Shown here: positions 61,049 to 64,000 of the stretch, in pieces
Numbering within the stretch: position 1 is the stretch's first letter
How the letters are laid out: every line of letters begins with the position of its first letter
Source of the DNA: Micavibrio sp. UBA5572
GTDB lineage: Bacteria > Pseudomonadota > Alphaproteobacteria > Micavibrionales > Micavibrionaceae
Direction of reading: 5' to 3'
Assembly (NCBI GenBank): GCA_002425415.1
Contig: DIMG01000016.1
Coordinates: 248,001-312,000, forward strand
Length of the DNA: 64,000 nt
Program-made: the position numbers and the translations under genes
Notes under the pieces: generated by a model
Seen by the model: the letters and a program-made list of their open reading frames with translations, nothing else
The model's database searches: none
What the model was told of the DNA's origin: nothing

Positions 61049-61741
61049 TTATTTGTAACCGATGTTGATAATATAGGACTCTGGGACTGCGTGTAAATTG
61101 GCGAATTGCCAGATTTTGGCGCAGCTATACGGACAGGAAGGATATGGCGGTGGTGTGATCGCTGCGTGATGGAATTTTTCGGGCGCATGGATGATTTTGG
61201 CATGGGCACAATTTCCGACATGTTTGACGGGCGAGACGGCGATAATGTCTGTTTCGGGAAATGCTAGACATGCCGATCGTGCCAGAACGCCGCTTAAGGC
61301 CGAGATCCAGATTTGCGAGGGAGGTTTGTTGGTTGATATGGTTTCTTTTAGAATGTTTGCCATATATGTAATGAAGGCAGGGCTATCAAATCCAAGAGGA
61401 AGCATGCAGAGGTCGGAGCGATTTTTCTCAACATCCGATTTGATCTGTTCTACTGGTTTTGGGGTGCACCAGATTAAGTCAGTATGGTTCGGGTTGAGGT
61501 CGTTGATCCAATCGGGGGTGTGTTGAGAGCGTGCGATGTAAAGCGAGCATTTTAGTCCGAGTTCTTCACAGGCCGTGGCAAGTGCCCATGCTCCTGATCC
61601 AAAAACTGTTCCGGCATAGGCAAAATGCGTGTGATGTTGTCGGGGGAGAAATTGGAGCAGTGGTAGTTTTTTGAGTCCGCCACGGATCAGGTCTCCGCGC
61701 AGGACTGATAAATTTTCATGTTTGAACAGAATATTTTTCAA
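61049..61741 (-). CDS. PLP-dependent-enzyme-like protein (ACC deaminase/D-cysteine desulfhydrase fold)
   Basis: 230 residues. The N-terminus LSVLRGDLIRGGLKKLPLLQFL resembles 'vKRDDlxGGGNKxRKLEFLL' of fold-II PLP enzymes, with Lys33/34 at the PLP position, followed by GTVFGSGAWALATACEELGLKC (usually 'GaxQSNHxrqtAaaaaxlGl'). CMLPLGFDSPAFITYM and ISALSGVLARS also fit. The substrate loop differs and it is about 100 residues shorter than true members, so it may be inactive. ATGA-type overlap (4 bases) with the DUF4177 gene. Confidence 0.5.
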   Translation of the reverse strand: MKNILFKHENLSVLRGDLIRGGLKKLPLLQFLPRQHHTHFAYAGTVFGSGAWALATACEELGLKCSLYIARSQHTPDWINDLNPNHTDLIWCTPKPVEQIKSDVEKNRSDLCMLPLGFDSPAFITYMANILKETISTNKPPSQIWISALSGVLARSACLAFPETDIIAVSPVKHVGNCAHAKIIHAPEKFHHAAITPPPYPSCPYSCAKIWQFANLHAVPESYIINIGYK

Positions 61742-61965
61742 GCCGAAATAACGCGTTCCATAACAATCAGGAAGGCTTCTCGGTTGAAGAACAGCAAGGA
61801 GCGGCGGTTTTCACGTTCCATCGTTACGACCCGCCAGCCTTTGCGACCAAATTCATTGAGCATTTCTGTCATGCGTTCGGGATTGACTTTAGATTCCCCA
61901 AGAAGCAGAGAGCCGATAAGGTTTTCTTTATAAATTACGGTTTTATATTCGTAACGGGTGGTCAT
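61738..61965 (-). CDS. DUF4177-like small protein
   Basis: 75 residues: YEYKTVIYKE ... MLNEFGRKGWRVVTMER is the pattern of the short DUF4177 family (Y-E-Y-K-x-V ... LNxxGxxGWEL). Function unknown. Lies between gatB and the PLP-like gene, same strand, 12 bases after the gatB stop. Confidence 0.8.
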   Translation of the reverse strand: MTTRYEYKTVIYKENLIGSLLLGESKVNPERMTEMLNEFGRKGWRVVTMERENRRSLLFFNREAFLIVMERVISA

Positions 61966-61977
61966 GGTTTTTCAATC

Positions 61978-63429
61978 CTATAATAGTTTTTGTTTCAACA
62001 AGTCGTTGACCATATCCGGATTGGCTTTGCCGCCCGATTTTTTGAGAACCTGACCGACAAAGAAGCCGAAGAGTTTGTCTTTACCGCCTTTATAGGCTGC
62101 GACGTTATCAGGATTTTCAGCGATGACTTCGTCAACGATTTTTTCAATCGCGCCTGTGTCTGTGACTTGTTTCAATCCTTTTTCTTCGACGATTTTTGCA
62201 GGGTCTTTTCCCGAGATCATCATTTCAGCAAAAACATCCTTGGCGATTTTACCGGAAATTGTTTTGTCCGAAATCAGCCCCACCAATTCACCGAGTTGTT
62301 TGGCAGATATTGGGCTGTGTTCCAGCGTTTTTCCGTCTTTATTCAGGCCACCCAGCAATTCGTTTATGACCCAGTTGGCTGTTATTTTCGGGTCATGACC
62401 TTGGGCTGCTTGTTCATAAAAATCTGCACGGGAGCGTTCCATGATGAGAACAGATGAGTCATAGATGCCGAGGCCATAGCTGTCCATGAAACGGTGTTTC
62501 TTTTGATCCGGCAATTCAGGCAGAGTTTGTTTGATCTGGTCAACGAAGTTTTGTTCGATCACCAATGGTAACAAATCAGGATCAGGAAAATAGCGGTAGT
62601 CGTGAGCTTCTTCTTTTGAACGCATCGAACGCGTTTCATTTTTTACAGGATCCCACAGACGTGTTTCCTGTTTGACGGTTCCGCCGTTTTCAATCAGTTC
62701 GACTTGGCGGGCTGATTCATATTCGATGGCCATTTGAACGGCCTTGATCGAGTTGACGTTTTTAATCTCGCAGCGTGTTCCCAGTTCATCACCTGATTTA
62801 CGTACCGAGATGTTGACATCGGCACGCATCGAGCCTTCTTCCAAATTGCCGTCGCAGGTCTCGAGATAGCGCAAAATCATGCGTAGTTTTGCCAGATAGG
62901 CGCAGGCTTCTTCGGGGCTGCGCAGGTCGGGTTCAGAGACAATTTCCATCAAGGCGCAGCCGGAGCGGTTGAGGTCAACAAAGCTCTTGGTCGGATGTTG
63001 GTCGTGAATGGATTTTCCGGCGTCTTGTTCCATGTGTAAGCGGGTAATGCCGATTTCTTTTGTTTCTCCGTTTGGCAGATCAATCTCGACAATGCCTTTG
63101 CCGACGATCGGGTGCAGGAATTGTGAAATCTGGTAGCCTTGTGGCAGATCAGGGTAAAAGTAGTTTTTACGTTCAAATACCGAATGCAAATTGATTTGTG
63201 CATTTAATCCCAGACCCGTACGGACGGCTTGTTCAACGCAATGACCGTTGAGAACAGGGAGCATTCCGGGCATTGCCGCATCCACAAGCGAGACTTGGGT
63301 ATTCGGAGCAGAGCCGAAATCTGTGGCTGCGCCAGAGAATAATTTTGACTTCGCTGTGATCTGGGCGTGGACTTCCAGTCCAATTACAATTTCCCAGTCT
63401 CCGGTTTCGCCTTTGATGATGAATGACAT
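61978..63429 (-). CDS. gatB: Asp/Glu-tRNA(Asn/Gln) amidotransferase subunit B
   Basis: 483 residues. GLEVHAQITAKSKLFS at the N-terminus and the signature RSKEEAHDYRYFPDPDLLPL; the C-terminal YqeY-like tail (about 330-480) contacts tRNA. With GatA and GatC it converts Glu-tRNA(Gln) and/or Asp-tRNA(Asn). gatA/gatC are not in this window. AAAGGAA precedes the ATG. Confidence 0.97.
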   Translation of the reverse strand: MSFIIKGETGDWEIVIGLEVHAQITAKSKLFSGAATDFGSAPNTQVSLVDAAMPGMLPVLNGHCVEQAVRTGLGLNAQINLHSVFERKNYFYPDLPQGYQISQFLHPIVGKGIVEIDLPNGETKEIGITRLHMEQDAGKSIHDQHPTKSFVDLNRSGCALMEIVSEPDLRSPEEACAYLAKLRMILRYLETCDGNLEEGSMRADVNISVRKSGDELGTRCEIKNVNSIKAVQMAIEYESARQVELIENGGTVKQETRLWDPVKNETRSMRSKEEAHDYRYFPDPDLLPLVIEQNFVDQIKQTLPELPDQKKHRFMDSYGLGIYDSSVLIMERSRADFYEQAAQGHDPKITANWVINELLGGLNKDGKTLEHSPISAKQLGELVGLISDKTISGKIAKDVFAEMMISGKDPAKIVEEKGLKQVTDTGAIEKIVDEVIAENPDNVAAYKGGKDKLFGFFVGQVLKKSGGKANPDMVNDLLKQKLL

Positions 63430-63455
63430 TTTTGCTGTTCCTTTAGTCTATTAAA

Positions 63456-64000
63456 TTAGTAGGCTGAGCCTGTTGCACAGGATAGGGCAATTCTTTTTTC
63501 GGTTGTTTTATATTCTTGTGTATCCATTAATGCGCCCATCGGGTCATATATGTTTGGATTTTTTGCCAGTATATCTTTCAGCAATGTTTGGGATTGTTTT
63601 GAAAGATATTCCGAAATGCCTTTTGAAAGGCATTGGCAAATCGATGTTTTGTTTACGTCGGTCATACATTTTGTGTAGACCTTGTCATGAAGCGGGACGT
63701 GCATGCAAGGGCCGTTGACATCGATCAGAACTTTGTTGATGGCATCCCGTGCGGCTTGATCTTGTCCCTGCATGGCTTGAAGGTCTTCAATAACCATATT
63801 TTTTTTCATATTTTCTGCGGTGCATGCGCAATACGTTTGACGGGATTGATCTGTCATTGTTCCTTCGGTCTTGGAATTGACCAAACATTGCTCATAATAT
63901 TTTTGGGTCATTTCTGTCGTGATCGGTGTTTGTGCCGAGGCAGAAGATGAAGTAATCATGGCTGACAGTAAAATTGCCAATACGCTATATTTGATATTCA
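63456..64000 (-). CDS. Secreted Cys-rich protein (start just outside window)
   Basis: The frame runs to the right edge and reads [x]TG AAT ATC AAA TAT AGC GTA TTG at 63978-64000, giving a textbook signal peptide M-NIKYSVLAILLSAMITSSSASA once the missing first base (A or G) at 64001 is added. About 181 residues. Mature part holds YYEQC, TYCACTAENM, GPCMHV, YTKCMTDV and SICQCLSKG: the same Cys-x-Cys pattern as the protein at 18194. Function unknown. Lies upstream of gatB on the same strand. Confidence 0.75.
   Translation of the reverse strand, partial: NIKYSVLAILLSAMITSSSASAQTPITTEMTQKYYEQCLVNSKTEGTMTDQSRQTYCACTAENMKKNMVIEDLQAMQGQDQAARDAINKVLIDVNGPCMHVPLHDKVYTKCMTDVNKTSICQCLSKGISEYLSKQSQTLLKDILAKNPNIYDPMGALMDTQEYKTTEKRIALSCATGSAY

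Noticed and set aside
1..64000. CRISPR array, rRNA genes, insertion-sequence transposase
   Set aside because: No regularly spaced 25-40 base repeats, no rRNA-like segments and no transposase motifs were found.

Overview
The window looks like the chromosome of an alphaproteobacterium with moderate to low G+C (below 50% by eye). Evidence is the run serS-pcm-nlpD-yajC-secD-secF, followed by an Mth938-like gene and a squalene/phytoene-synthase-like gene (the NDUFAF3 and NDUFAF6 families), together with a pyruvate phosphate dikinase, a two-domain malic enzyme, TrmFO and an integrase-bearing tRNA-Ser. The genus cannot be fixed from sequence alone. Genes are dense on both strands and many neighbours overlap by 1-4 bases.

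Layout. 1-19 kb: central carbon metabolism (ppdK, maeB), a c-di-GMP-type EAL protein coupled to ygfZ and a HAD phosphatase, tRNA-Phe, a heptosyltransferase-like protein, a peptide-binding lipoprotein-class transporter subunit, a macro-domain-like protein, PBP1A, MgtE and several secreted proteins of unknown role. 19-25 kb: NUDIX hydrolase, tRNA-Leu, an acetyltransferase beside an HDAC-family deacetylase, an amino-acid-binding protein, lipB and an N-formylglutamate amidohydrolase. 25-36 kb: the serS to secF translation/secretion block, superoxide dismutase, complex-I-assembly-like genes and trmFO. 36-44 kb: a 32-residue membrane microprotein, an Uup-type ABC-F ATPase, a Ca2+/cation antiporter, a flavoprotein coupled to thrS, and ung.

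44.2-51.2 kb is a compact histidine operon: TrpR-family regulator, hisG, a hisC-hisB gene fusion, hisH, hisA, hisF, hisIE, hisD. A 20-bp near-palindrome resembling the half-sites of the E. coli trp operator lies just before the regulator gene. Only the histidinol-phosphatase step is absent. After it come an EF-hand protein, a LamG-type secreted protein and a decayed gene remnant.

54.18-60.32 kb is a 6.1-kb integrative element in the 3' end of tRNA-Ser(GCU). It is bounded by a 14-bp direct repeat and carries a P4-type tyrosine integrase, an AlpA-like regulator, a primase/helicase-like ATPase and three unknown genes. Between the ATPase and alpA genes lies an array of ten TGGGACA/TGTCCCA heptamers, several at 11-bp pitch, around an AT-rich stretch and a purine-pyrimidine alternating stretch. 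This has the look of a replication origin for the element and is the most interesting structure in the window. 60.6-64 kb returns to chromosomal genes ending with gatB and a Cys-rich periplasmic protein whose start codon falls one base outside the window.
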